NCBI RefSeq assembly: GCF_943913045.1
Contig: NZ_CALTVH010000002.1
Coordinates: 86,922-150,921 of the forward strand
DNA length: 64,000 bases
Source of the DNA: an uncultured Ezakiella sp.
Lineage (GTDB): Bacteria; Bacillota; Clostridia; Tissierellales; Peptoniphilaceae
Reading direction: 5' to 3'
Shown here: positions 1 to 8,519 of the stretch, piece by piece
How the letters are laid out: every line of letters begins with the position of its first letter
Numbering within the stretch: the first letter of the stretch is position 1
Made by a program: the position numbers and the translations under genes
Notes under the pieces: generated by a model
Databases searched by the model: none
What the model was told of the DNA's origin: nothing
Seen by the model: only the letters and a program-made list of their open reading frames with translations

Positions 1-659
1 GGAATAACTTCTGCAACAGCTTTAGCAGCTCCTGTTGTTGTAGGAACCATGCTCAAAGCAGCAGCTCTTGCACGGCGTCTGTCCTTCTTGTGTCTCTTAT
101 CAAGAAGCATTTGGTCTCCTGTATAAGCGTGGCAAGTTGTCATCATACCTTTCTCAATGCCAAAAGTATCTTCGATAACCTTGGCTACTGGTGCAAGGCA
201 GTTTGTTGTACAGCTTGCATTTGAAATAATATTTTGTTCTGGCTTATATGTGTCACAATTAACGCCCATAACAATTGTATTGTCAAGGCCCTTACCAGGA
301 GCAGTTAAAATAACTTTTTTAACGCTTCCTCTTAAGTGCTTGCCCAGGCCTTCCATATCCTTAAAAGCACCTGTTGAGTCGATAACAATTTCAACCCCGT
401 GTTCTGACCAGTCGATTTCAGCTGGATCTCTAAATTGTGTAAAGTGCACCTTATGACCTTCGATATCAAAGCCATCGCCATCAACTTTTATATCCTTGGT
501 AAATTTACCATAAAGACTATCGTATTTAAATAGGTGTCTTAGGTCATCCAAGTCTCCACTAGCATTTATATGAACTAGTTCAAGACCATGGTCTTCCTCT
601 AATAAAATCCTAGCTACGTCCCTACCAATTCTTCCAAAACCGTTAATTCCTACTTTCAT
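1..659 (-). CDS. gap: Glyceraldehyde-3-phosphate dehydrogenase, N-terminal part (cut by window edge)
   Basis: Type I phosphorylating GAPDH, which oxidises glyceraldehyde 3-phosphate to 1,3-bisphosphoglycerate with NAD in glycolysis. The reading frame is open to the window edge, giving about 219 codons of the usual ~335. Residues 4-13 carry the Rossmann motif GINGFGRIGR, and the catalytic cysteine sits in SASCTTN at about residue 150; the substrate-binding region after it is partly present. The ATG at 659 follows an AGGAGG site. It begins only 12 bp after the stop of the nucleoside permease gene, so it could be co-transcribed with the nup operon, an uncommon position for gap. Identity is firm; the C terminus is not visible. 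Confidence 0.95.
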   Translation of the reverse strand, partial: MKVGINGFGRIGRDVARILLEEDHGLELVHINASGDLDDLRHLFKYDSLYGKFTKDIKVDGDGFDIEGHKVHFTQFRDPAEIDWSEHGVEIVIDSTGAFKDMEGLGKHLRGSVKKVILTAPGKGLDNTIVMGVNCDTYKPEQNIISNASCTTNCLAPVAKVIEDTFGIEKGMMTTCHAYTGDQMLLDKRHKKDRRRARAAALSMVPTTTGAAKAVAEVI

Positions 660-671
660 TTTAACCTCCTA

Positions 672-1604
672 CTAATTTTTCTTTACGTATTGCAATCCAT
701 TTGCCTTTGGTGACCTGCTCTTACCTGATGTTATTACCAATATTATTAAAGTAAGAACATAAGGTAGCATAGAAAGCACAGAGCTTGGGATTTGTGTATT
801 TCCACCACCAAAGTGAATTGCAAGTCCTTGTGCAAGGCCAAACAATAATGAAGCCATTAATGCCCCTTGCGGTTTCCAATTTCCAAATATCATAGCTGCA
901 AGAGCAATAAATCCTTGCCCGCTTACCAAAGTCGTTCTAAAGTTTGCAACAACAGCTATTGACAAACTTGCTCCTCCTAGTCCAGCCAAGAAACCACTTG
1001 ACAAGACACCGAAATATTTAATTTTTCTAACATTTATACCCAGAGTGTCCGCTGCTAGAGGGTGTTCACCAACTGCGCGCATTCTGAGACCAAGCTTTGT
1101 ATTATATAAAATTATATATACGACTACAACCAAGATTAGAGCAATATAAAATGTTGCATATTGGTTGAAAACTGACTTTAAAAATGAACCTTCGGCAAAG
1201 GTGTTTTTAAAAAGTTGTGGTAATTTTTGATCCATTGTTAGTGGCTTTGAAGTTGCACCACCATCAAAGAATATCCTGCACAAAAAGAGCGCAAGTCCAG
1301 GCCCCAAAAAGTTAATTGCAGTACCACTTACAACATGGTCAGCCCCAAACTTAATTGTAGCTAAAGCATGTGGAATTGCAAGTATTAAACCAGCTAAACC
1401 TCCACACAAAAACGCTAGCCAAGGACTGCCTGAGAAATGTGCAACTGTCGCTGCCGTTAAAGCCCCTATGGACATTATACCTTCAAGACCAATGTTTACA
1501 ACACCGGTGTTTTCACTCATTACCCCACCTATGGCTGCGTAGATAAGAGGAGTTGCATACATAAATGTTATACCAATAATAATTCCAATTTCTTGTAAAC
1601 TCAT
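672..1604 (-). CDS. nupQ: Nucleoside ABC transporter permease (NupQ/YufQ type)
   Basis: 310-residue, very hydrophobic BPD_transp_2 family permease with about eight or nine membrane segments. It pairs with the permease encoded just upstream to form the channel of a BmpA-type nucleoside importer. The conserved NIGLEGIM segment lies near residue 37, and a second family-typical stretch runs from ADTLGINVRKIKYFG. The start overlaps the upstream permease stop by one base (ATGA-type junction), so the two are translationally coupled. Substrate (nucleosides rather than sugars) is inferred from the BMP-family lipoprotein in the operon and from nucleoside catabolic genes elsewhere in the window. Confidence 0.9.
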   Translation of the reverse strand: MSLQEIGIIIGITFMYATPLIYAAIGGVMSENTGVVNIGLEGIMSIGALTAATVAHFSGSPWLAFLCGGLAGLILAIPHALATIKFGADHVVSGTAINFLGPGLALFLCRIFFDGGATSKPLTMDQKLPQLFKNTFAEGSFLKSVFNQYATFYIALILVVVVYIILYNTKLGLRMRAVGEHPLAADTLGINVRKIKYFGVLSSGFLAGLGGASLSIAVVANFRTTLVSGQGFIALAAMIFGNWKPQGALMASLLFGLAQGLAIHFGGGNTQIPSSVLSMLPYVLTLIILVITSGKSRSPKANGLQYVKKN

Positions 1605-2710
1605 TATATTTCCTCCTTAGCTTCCATAGATGATTCTGTTTTCTTTTTGTTTTTGAAAACAAAAGGTATAGAGATGAAAAATACTATAAATCCGATCATA
1701 ATTGAAACGATTTCTCCAGGTACACCAACACTTAGAGTTAACTTTCCTCCGCCGTATTTGAGAGCTGAGAAAAGTAAAGACACTGGAATAACTGCAAGTG
1801 GATTATTAAGTGCGATTAGTGCGATTGCGATTCCGTCAAATCCAACGCCTTGCATTAGAGCAAGAACACCAATCCTGTGTGTTACACCAAGTACATCAAC
1901 AGCTCCTGCGAGTCCGCCAATAGCACCTGAAATAAACATAGCCTGTACTATCTTTTGATTTACTGAAATTCCTGAGAATTTTGCTGCATCTTTATTTAGA
2001 CCTACAGCTTTTAATTCAAAACCCAGAGTAGTCTTTTTTAATATAAACCATGTTACTATTGCAACCAATATACCAACTAGAAGCCCTAAGTTTACAGGAG
2101 CCTTTAAGAAATTCCCCCAGAAGCTATTTCCTGCTAAATACTCCATGCCAGCTTCAGTGGACTTCCATGAATCCAATATTCTAATACTTGCATTTGGTGA
2201 AATGTTATAAGAAAAGTCACTGTTTGGCTGCCTAATAGCAGTGAGTGTCAAAACATAGTTATTAAAGTAAAGAGCAATCCAGTTTAGCATAATTGAAGAA
2301 ATAACTTCATTTACATTGAACTTAGCCTTTAAAACTCCTACAAAAGCTGCATATAATCCACCAGCTAAAAATGCACATAGCATACAAAAAATCGGATGAA
2401 TAACAGGTGGTAAGTCCACTAGAATACCTGCACATGTAGCTGCCACAGAGCCTATAATAAACTGACCCTCAATACCAATGTTAAAAAGTCCAGTTTTAAA
2501 TGCAAAGGCAGCAGCAATTCCCGTTAATAGAAGTGGCGCCATATTTACAAGCGTATAGCTCATCGAGGTAGGCGTATTAAAGATTCCATAAAATAAATTA
2601 TACATAACCTTTATTGGATTATGGCCTGCAAATAAAAGTACAATAGATCCAAACAATATACCGACTAAAATTGATAGCAAGGCCGTACTTATTCTTTTTT
2701 TATTATTCAT
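1604..2710 (-). CDS. nupP: Nucleoside ABC transporter permease (NupP/YufP type)
   Basis: 368-residue BPD_transp_2 family integral membrane permease. It has an N-terminal membrane segment at about residues 9-30, the conserved NIGIEGQFIIG stretch near residue 77, and several further helices. The C-terminal tail is charged (KNKKKTESSMEAKEEI). It overlaps the ATPase gene upstream by 8 bp and the second permease downstream by 1 bp, giving the order bmpA-nupO-nupP-nupQ known from Bacillus and streptococcal nucleoside importers. Family assignment is strong; substrate is inferred from context. Confidence 0.9.
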   Translation of the reverse strand: MNNKKRISTALLSILVGILFGSIVLLFAGHNPIKVMYNLFYGIFNTPTSMSYTLVNMAPLLLTGIAAAFAFKTGLFNIGIEGQFIIGSVAATCAGILVDLPPVIHPIFCMLCAFLAGGLYAAFVGVLKAKFNVNEVISSIMLNWIALYFNNYVLTLTAIRQPNSDFSYNISPNASIRILDSWKSTEAGMEYLAGNSFWGNFLKAPVNLGLLVGILVAIVTWFILKKTTLGFELKAVGLNKDAAKFSGISVNQKIVQAMFISGAIGGLAGAVDVLGVTHRIGVLALMQGVGFDGIAIALIALNNPLAVIPVSLLFSALKYGGGKLTLSVGVPGEIVSIMIGFIVFFISIPFVFKNKKKTESSMEAKEEI

Positions 2711-4220
2711 TTTTACCTCCTGCCATCAAAAGTCCTAATTCATTTTCATTTGTCTCTGAAGCTTTTTTCTGATCTACAATCTTGCCATCAAAGATAACAG
2801 CAATTTCGTCTGATAAATTTAATATTTCATCAAGTTCAAAGCTTACTAATAAGATTGCCTTGCCCTTGTTGCGTTCGTTTACAATTGCCCTGTGGACATA
2901 TTCGATTGCCCCAACGTCCAAACCCCTTGTTGGCGTAACTGCAATCAAAATATCTGGATCTTCTGTGATTTGTCTGGCGATAATGACCTTTTGTTGGTTA
3001 CCACCAGATAAACTACCAGCAGAAACAGAACCATCTGTGGGTCTAATATCAAAGTTGTCAATAAGTTCTTGTCCACGTTCTCTAAGTTTATCTTCTTGTA
3101 AGATACCCTTCTTTGAAAGTGGCTCGTTTTTAATTCTTAAAATAGAAAGGTTGTAATCAACAGGATACTCTAAAACCAAACCGTGCTTCTGTCTGTCTTC
3201 AGGTATGGATAATAATTTGCTATCAATAATTTCCTTTGGACTTTTGTTTTGAACTTCTTTTCCATTTATAAATATCTTGCCTTCTTTAGCTGCCGTCATT
3301 CCAGTAATAGCGTCCACAAGTTCAATTTGTCCGTTGCCATCAACACCAGCCAAGCCAAGGATTTGTCCTTTCTTTAGTTCCAAATTCAATCCGCGAACTC
3401 TTTCTCTTTTATCTAAGTCATCAACCTTAAGGTTCTCAACTTTCAAGCAAACTTCCCCTACTTCAACTTCAGGCTTTTCAACAGCAAATACAACTTCTCT
3501 ACCAACCATCATATTGGCTAAGTCTTGTTCTGTGACATCGCATACATTTACTGTGTCAATCTTTTTTCCCCGCCTAATAATCGTACATCTATCGGCCATA
3601 GATTTAATTTCTCTAAGCTTGTGAGTAATTATTATAATAGTTTTGCCTTCAGCTTTTAAATTATTTACAATACCAATAAAATCTTCTATCTCTTGCGGAG
3701 TTAAAACAGCCGTTGGCTCGTCAAAAATAATAATGTCAGCTCCCCTATAAAGAGCTTTGAGGATTTCAACTCTTTGCTGCATACCAACACTAATATTCAT
3801 AACTTTGGCATCAGGATCAACATTTAAACCATATCTATCAATCAATTCTTTAATAGTATCTTTGGCAGCGTTCTTATCCAAGAACATTCCCTTGGTAGGT
3901 TCATTGCCTAGAATAATATTTTCAGTAACAGTAAATACATCAACTAACATAAAGTGTTGGTGAACCATTGCAATTTTATGGTTGATAGCATCTAGTGGTG
4001 AGTTAATAACAACCTTTTTACCATCTAAGAATATCTCCCCCTCATCAGCTGTATAGAGGCCATACAATATATTCATAAGAGTTGATTTACCCGCACCATT
4101 TTCTCCAAGCAGAGAGTGAACTTCGCCTTTTCTTATTTCTAAGTTAATTTTATTATTTGCAATGTTGTCACCAAAAATCTTGGTGATATCAGACATTTTA
4201 ATCAAATTATCTTCGGCCAT
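2703..4220 (-). CDS. nupO: Nucleoside ABC transporter ATP-binding protein, two fused ABC domains (NupO type)
   Basis: 505-residue ATPase with two tandem ABC domains, as in sugar and nucleoside importers of the RbsA/NupO group. The first domain is canonical: Walker A GENGAGKS near residue 39, signature SVGMQQR, Walker B IIIFDEPTAV. The second is degenerate at Walker A (GVDGNGQ) and Walker B (ILIAVTPTRGLD), keeping the signature SGGNQQK; this asymmetry is typical of the family and leaves one functional ATP site. It acts on the inner face of the membrane with the two permeases downstream. A hairpin terminator lies between it and bmpA, so expression may be lower than that of the binding protein. 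Confidence 0.93.
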   Translation of the reverse strand: MAEDNLIKMSDITKIFGDNIANNKINLEIRKGEVHSLLGENGAGKSTLMNILYGLYTADEGEIFLDGKKVVINSPLDAINHKIAMVHQHFMLVDVFTVTENIILGNEPTKGMFLDKNAAKDTIKELIDRYGLNVDPDAKVMNISVGMQQRVEILKALYRGADIIIFDEPTAVLTPQEIEDFIGIVNNLKAEGKTIIIITHKLREIKSMADRCTIIRRGKKIDTVNVCDVTEQDLANMMVGREVVFAVEKPEVEVGEVCLKVENLKVDDLDKRERVRGLNLELKKGQILGLAGVDGNGQIELVDAITGMTAAKEGKIFINGKEVQNKSPKEIIDSKLLSIPEDRQKHGLVLEYPVDYNLSILRIKNEPLSKKGILQEDKLRERGQELIDNFDIRPTDGSVSAGSLSGGNQQKVIIARQITEDPDILIAVTPTRGLDVGAIEYVHRAIVNERNKGKAILLVSFELDEILNLSDEIAVIFDGKIVDQKKASETNENELGLLMAGGKNE

Positions 4221-4237
4221 GTGCCCTCCTTATCTTT

Positions 4238-4270
4238 AAAAAAAAGCGACCTAAAGATAGGTCGCCTCTT
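4238..4270 (-). terminator. Hairpin terminator between bmpA and nupO
   Basis: On the minus strand an 8-bp stem (GCGACCTA / TAGGTCGC, plus positions 4246-4265) with a 4-nt loop is followed by eight T. It sits between the lipoprotein gene and the ATPase gene of one operon. Partial readthrough would make more binding protein than transporter, as is common for ABC importers. Confidence 0.75.
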
Positions 4271-4271
4271 T

Positions 4272-5342
4272 TTATAATGACTTAATATATTCTTCGTATG
4301 ATTCTTCGTTATTTGGAACTTTAATATCTCCATTAACGATGCTTTCTTTAAGTTTTTCAATTTCTTCTAAAACATCAGCTGGAACGTGTTTATCACTTGT
4401 TGGAGCAATATCAACGCCGTTATTAGCTAGTGAGAATTCAACTGTTTTAGCTTCAAATTTTCCTTCAGCAAATTCTTTAGAAATATCATACATGGCAACG
4501 CCAACGTTTTTAATTGTTGAAGTAATTACGTGATCAGGCGCAATATAGTTTTGGTCGCGGTCAACACCGATAACCTTCTTATCTGCTTCTCTAGCAGCTT
4601 CAATAACACCGTCACCTACACCGCCAGCAGCGTGGAATACAATGTCAGCTCCGCCTTCGTACATTTTCTTTGCAATAGCCTTACCCTTTGTAGCATCTGT
4701 AAAGCTGTCAGCATATTGTACTTCAACTTCAATGTCTTTGCCTAATTCTTTTGCAGCGTATTGAACACCAGCTCTGTATCCATATTCAAAAGCCCAAATG
4801 ATGTCTCCTTCAATACCGCCTACAAAACCTACTTTATTTGTTTCTGTCATCTTACCTGCAATGTATCCAACCAAGAATGAAGGTTCATTGTCCTTAAATA
4901 CACAGTTTACAACATTCTTTAAATCTGGATTTGAAGAAATAGAGTCAATAAGTGCGTACTTTGTATCTGGATTAGCAGCTGCAGCAGCTGTTAAGTCTTT
5001 TTCTAATTTAAATCCTACACCCCAGATTAAACCATTTCCAGCTTCTAACATAGCTTGGAAGTTTGGAGCATAGTCTGATGGGATATGACTTTCTACATAA
5101 GATACATTAACTTTTGTATCTTTGTTAAGCTTTTGAAGACCTTCCCATCCACCTTGGTTAAAGCTTTGGTCGTTTACACCACCTTCGTCAGTAACCATAC
5201 CAACTTTTACATTGCTGTAATCTACTGAATCTGTATTTTCTTTATTTTCAGCATTTGAATCAGCTGGCTTGTCGGATTTGTTACCGCAGCCAAATGTGAA
5301 TAACATTGCAACAGCCAATAAAATAGCAAATAACTTTTTCAT
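4272..5342 (-). CDS. bmpA: BMP family nucleoside-binding lipoprotein
   Basis: 356-residue substrate-binding lipoprotein of the BMP/PnrA family. The signal peptide ends in a lipobox around LFTFGC, with the lipidated Cys at about residue 19, followed by a charged linker. The mature part starts with the family-typical KVGMVTDEGGVNDQSFNQ region and has VGFVGG and the IAKKMYEGGADIVFHAAG segment. It should capture nucleosides outside the membrane and deliver them to NupOPQ encoded downstream. It is the first gene of the operon; the terminator of grdD lies just upstream, but I see no convincing promoter in the 90-bp gap. Confidence 0.92.
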   Translation of the reverse strand: MKKLFAILLAVAMLFTFGCGNKSDKPADSNAENKENTDSVDYSNVKVGMVTDEGGVNDQSFNQGGWEGLQKLNKDTKVNVSYVESHIPSDYAPNFQAMLEAGNGLIWGVGFKLEKDLTAAAAANPDTKYALIDSISSNPDLKNVVNCVFKDNEPSFLVGYIAGKMTETNKVGFVGGIEGDIIWAFEYGYRAGVQYAAKELGKDIEVEVQYADSFTDATKGKAIAKKMYEGGADIVFHAAGGVGDGVIEAAREADKKVIGVDRDQNYIAPDHVITSTIKNVGVAMYDISKEFAEGKFEAKTVEFSLANNGVDIAPTSDKHVPADVLEEIEKLKESIVNGDIKVPNNEESYEEYIKSL

Positions 5343-5380
5343 AAAATCTCCTCTTTTAAATTTTTAATGTTTAAATAATA

Positions 5381-5422
5381 AAAAGGTATCTGAGTCGTGC
5401 AAGACGACCCAGTTTACCTTTA
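5381..5422 (-). terminator. Terminator of the grdCD transcript
   Basis: A long imperfect hairpin (AGGTAAACTGGGTCGTC with GACTCAGATACCT as main arms, loop about 5 nt) is followed on the minus strand by TTTTTATT. It lies 10 bp past the grdD stop and separates glycine reductase from the nucleoside transporter operon. Confidence 0.8.
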
Positions 5423-5431
5423 TTTAATATT

Positions 5432-6619
5432 CTAGCAGTTTGCGTCTCCTGTGACATAACCTGCTTTTTCTAGTTCCTTGTGTGCAGCTTCAAGTTTTGC
5501 TTCATTAACCATAACGATTGGACCTGTGCAGCCCATTCCGCTTTCAGCATAAATACCAACTGCCCATAATGCTTGAACAGCATCTTCAAGTTCTAGAATA
5601 TCAATACCTGCAATTGAACCATCTACGATTTCTTTTTCAGGCATTTTTACTTCTTCTTTTGGTCCAGCTGCTTTTGTGGATTCAGCTTTCAAGCCATCTA
5701 AGATCTTATCTAAGTCAGCTTTTTCAGCCTTAGCATATTCTGACTTTATGATTTGATCGATTCCACCGCGAGCTGTTCTAATTGCATATTCAAGTGCATT
5801 TGCAACTACAGGATATCCACTAGCACGGCTAACGATAAAGATGTGTCTATCATATCCTCTGCCAATTCCAGGACCATATCCGTAACCCATGGCTTCAAAT
5901 CCGCCACCTGTTTGGAAACTTGAGAACATCTTCATCAAGATGTTTCCTGTAAGTGTATCTGTAACCATGACATCAGGTACGCCTTGTAAGAGGTCATTAC
6001 CTCTCATTACACAGCCACCATCTGCACGATTTGATTCTGCAAAATGAAGTGTGTAGCCATTAGATGAAAGTTCTTTTAAAGCTCTTTCAACTTGTCTAGC
6101 ACCGTCAACATTTAGAATACCAATTGTTGGTTCAGCCTTGCCCATTGCCTTTGCAGTAATAACACCAGCAATAGCATTTAAAACCATAGCTTCAACTCTG
6201 TGTGGTGAGGAAGTTCCTGTTGTTGTAGCAATAGTCATTTCTTCTCCAAGAGCTGGTGTGATAACTCTACCTACAGTACTTACACCAATTGGGAAATTAT
6301 AGTGCATGGTAACAAAAGCTGAAACTTCACCGCTATCAAGCAGTTCTTCCATCTTTTTGTAACCTTCATCTTCACTTGCTACATTGTATTGAACAAGATC
6401 AGTTTCTGCCTTATCACCAACAGTGATAATTACAACTTCTGATGATGGGTCAGCTGCTTGAGCTTTTTCTGCTCCCTTAACTAGGTTTTCGACTCCATGT
6501 TCACTGCCAAATGCTGTTAAACCGACTCTAACTTTTTTACCAAAGCTACCTGATTCGATTCCATCAGCAATGTCCATAAAGACGTCACCAATCATCTTTT
6601 TAATATTTTGTTCTGACAT
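5432..6619 (-). CDS. grdD: Glycine/sarcosine/betaine reductase component C subunit alpha (GrdD)
   Basis: Subunit of protein C, which takes the carboxymethyl-selenoether from GrdA and releases acetyl phosphate. From the ATG at 6619 the protein has 395 residues; an upstream in-frame start at 6655 is less likely because 6619 has a GGGGTGAT ribosome site and the longer form would run into grdC. The N terminus has the component-C pattern DVFMDIADGIESGSFGKKVRVGLTAFGSEHG in two blocks, related to phosphate acyltransferases (PlsX-like). A C-terminal ESGMGCTGPIV holds a conserved Cys. It starts 10 bp after the grdC stop, and a strong terminator follows. Confidence 0.95.
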   Translation of the reverse strand: MSEQNIKKMIGDVFMDIADGIESGSFGKKVRVGLTAFGSEHGVENLVKGAEKAQAADPSSEVVIITVGDKAETDLVQYNVASEDEGYKKMEELLDSGEVSAFVTMHYNFPIGVSTVGRVITPALGEEMTIATTTGTSSPHRVEAMVLNAIAGVITAKAMGKAEPTIGILNVDGARQVERALKELSSNGYTLHFAESNRADGGCVMRGNDLLQGVPDVMVTDTLTGNILMKMFSSFQTGGGFEAMGYGYGPGIGRGYDRHIFIVSRASGYPVVANALEYAIRTARGGIDQIIKSEYAKAEKADLDKILDGLKAESTKAAGPKEEVKMPEKEIVDGSIAGIDILELEDAVQALWAVGIYAESGMGCTGPIVMVNEAKLEAAHKELEKAGYVTGDANC

Positions 6620-6629
6620 CAAATCACCC

Positions 6630-8201
6630 CTATTCTTGAACGAATGAAGCTGCAAATTCTCTCATAGCATCTGCAACATACTTCTTAATTGTGTCTTCAG
6701 ATACTCCCTTAGAGTCTTCTCCCTTCTTACCGTCGTTTGCTTCGATAACAATAGAAGCACCATCAAATAGGTTTGTCATACGTCCTAAGAACAAGCTTCC
6801 TTTACCAATTAACATAGCTCTGTTCATTTTGCCTTCGAGCATGTCTTCTCTAATAAATCCAAGGTATGGAACACCTGAAGGAATGTGTCCTTGTGTTGGA
6901 GCCCATCCATTTACACCGTAGTCGCTAGCAAATGTTAGTAGGCCTTGCTTTTCAATTTCTCCACCTCTAACAGCTAGAGCACCAATCATCTTGTAGTTAG
7001 CTTCAGGAACGTCCCCTGCACCAGCTGGTTTTGTGATATCTGGGTTTTGCATTTCAACTGAGTATTTATCAACATCTGTAATCTTTAATCCAGCTTTTTC
7101 AAGTGGCATAGTTACAAGTGAAGAAATAACAGCTTGTGGTGCAGAACCTGTACCTACTGTGTGACGACCAACGATATCATTTCTCATAATTGGGTTCTTA
7201 CCATCGTTTTCACCGATAACTGTAGCAAAACCTCCAACACAGTCTTCAATGATTGGAAGATCTTTCTTAACGTGGTCTTTACCGTTCATACCTAATTTAG
7301 CTGTTGAACCACCTGCTACAACTAAAACATTCTTAAATGTGCCAGCAGCAACTAGTGATGATGCTTCGATAACAGCATGTGTTGGAGCAGCACAGAATCC
7401 TCTTGTATCTGATCCACTTGCATTTACTAGGCCAGCAAATTCAGCAATTGACTTAGCAAAGTTACCGCCACCACGTTGGTTCATATCGCCGCATGCTTCT
7501 TCTGAGCATTCGATTACGTATTCGATATCTTCTGGGTTAATTCCATTCTTTTCAATGCAGTGTAGAGCAGCTAAAACACCTGATGCTTTAACAACTAAGT
7601 TTTCAAATAAAACATGAGCTGTTAAGTTTTGGTCTATGTCATGAGCTCTCTTAACGCATCCAACAACCTTACCATCATTGATTAATGGTTCAGCGTGATG
7701 CTTGTTAATAGCATTGTCAATATCAGCTTGATCAGCGCCATCTTTTAGTCTTGCAACTAATTCGTCGCTAATAAGTGGGTGATCTTCCATTTTTTGTTTT
7801 ACAGCATTACTAAATTCATGTTCAAGAAGAACTAGGTCAAAAACGTCAACAATTTTGATTAAACCAATAAATTCATCTTGTGGCATAATTTCGCCATATT
7901 TACCATGTCTATCAGCATTTGGCATCTTGTGATTTGTCCATGGCATTTCTAGATCTGCTAAAACTTCTGGCCTTTCATTACCAATATAGATTTGGTTTGG
8001 ATAATAGCTTACGCAATCATCAAAACTTCTTAAGTGTTTTGGAACTGCGTCCAAATACTTTTGTTCTGCATCTATCTTAGCTTGATCTGTTTCGTTGTCG
8101 ATAATGAATTGTGCACTTGTTTGTGTCGTACCATTGTGAATAACCATATCTGGACATTGCATCAATACATAACCGCTTCCTTTGTTTACTGAGTAACTCA
8201 A
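6630..8201 (-). CDS. grdC: Glycine/sarcosine/betaine reductase component C subunit beta (GrdC)
   Basis: 523-residue beta subunit of protein C, a thiolase/KAS-III-like enzyme; with GrdD it forms the acetyl thioester that is phosphorolysed to acetyl phosphate. The likely catalytic Cys is in SDTRGFCAAPTHAVIEAS. I choose a TTG start at 8201 because GGAGGTGT lies 5 nt upstream and the family begins about there (SYSVNKGSGYVLMQCPDMV); the ATG at 8216 would overlap the ribosome site and the one at 8252 has none. A promoter is visible at 8287-8315, so grdCD is a separate transcript from the riboswitch-controlled genes. Confidence 0.94.
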   Translation of the reverse strand: MSYSVNKGSGYVLMQCPDMVIHNGTTQTSAQFIIDNETDQAKIDAEQKYLDAVPKHLRSFDDCVSYYPNQIYIGNERPEVLADLEMPWTNHKMPNADRHGKYGEIMPQDEFIGLIKIVDVFDLVLLEHEFSNAVKQKMEDHPLISDELVARLKDGADQADIDNAINKHHAEPLINDGKVVGCVKRAHDIDQNLTAHVLFENLVVKASGVLAALHCIEKNGINPEDIEYVIECSEEACGDMNQRGGGNFAKSIAEFAGLVNASGSDTRGFCAAPTHAVIEASSLVAAGTFKNVLVVAGGSTAKLGMNGKDHVKKDLPIIEDCVGGFATVIGENDGKNPIMRNDIVGRHTVGTGSAPQAVISSLVTMPLEKAGLKITDVDKYSVEMQNPDITKPAGAGDVPEANYKMIGALAVRGGEIEKQGLLTFASDYGVNGWAPTQGHIPSGVPYLGFIREDMLEGKMNRAMLIGKGSLFLGRMTNLFDGASIVIEANDGKKGEDSKGVSEDTIKKYVADAMREFAASFVQE

Positions 8202-8252
8202 TATATACACCTCCATAAAATTACTATTTTTATAAATAGCTTTGCCATACAC

Positions 8253-8280
8253 ATATACCCAAAATTATATGTATATACCC
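8253..8280 (-). repeat. Pair of GGGTATAT direct repeats in the grdC leader
   Basis: The octamer GGGTATAT (minus strand) occurs at 8273-8280 and again at 8253-8260, exactly 20 bp apart, in the leader between the grdC promoter and start codon. GGGTATATA also occurs in the trxB leader (about 13085-13093), the head of the other glycine reductase transcript. It could be a protein or RNA regulatory site, or chance in AT-rich DNA. Confidence 0.35.
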
Positions 8281-8286
8281 ATCTCA

Positions 8287-8315
8287 ATTATACAATATTA
8301 GGCCAATAATAACAA
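8287..8315 (-). promoter_or_regulatory. Sigma-A-type promoter for grdCD
   Basis: On the minus strand TTGTTA (8310-8315) and TATAAT (8287-8292) are separated by 17 bp. The 318-bp stretch between grdC and grdB (8202-8519) holds this promoter, the repeats in the leader and the grdB terminator; I see no gene in it. Confidence 0.7.
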
Positions 8316-8481
8316 TACCCTTATAAAAATATTTGATTCTACAAGGTTATTATGGCTAATGATTTTTTTAAAAATTAATCAGTATTTATTACTGTCCTAT
8401 CTTTTTAATTAGTTTTAAACTTCACAAAAATTTACTAATTGTCTTGTCGTTATCAAAAATAATAGCGAAATATTTTAAAAA

Positions 8482-8512
8482 TAAAACCGGGAACAAAACT
8501 GTCCCCGGTTGT
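8482..8512 (-). terminator. Terminator after grdB
   Basis: Minus strand AACCGGGGACAG - loop - TTCCCGGTT forms a GC-rich stem followed by TTATTTTT. It lies right after the grdB stop and ends the riboswitch-controlled trxB-trxA-grdE-grdA-grdB transcript. Confidence 0.8.
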
Positions 8513-8519
8513 TAGTGTA

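Noticed and set aside
5518..5733. Leu/Gln-rich frame inside grdD on the plus strand
   Set aside because: Antisense shadow of a well-supported gene, low complexity, no ribosome site.
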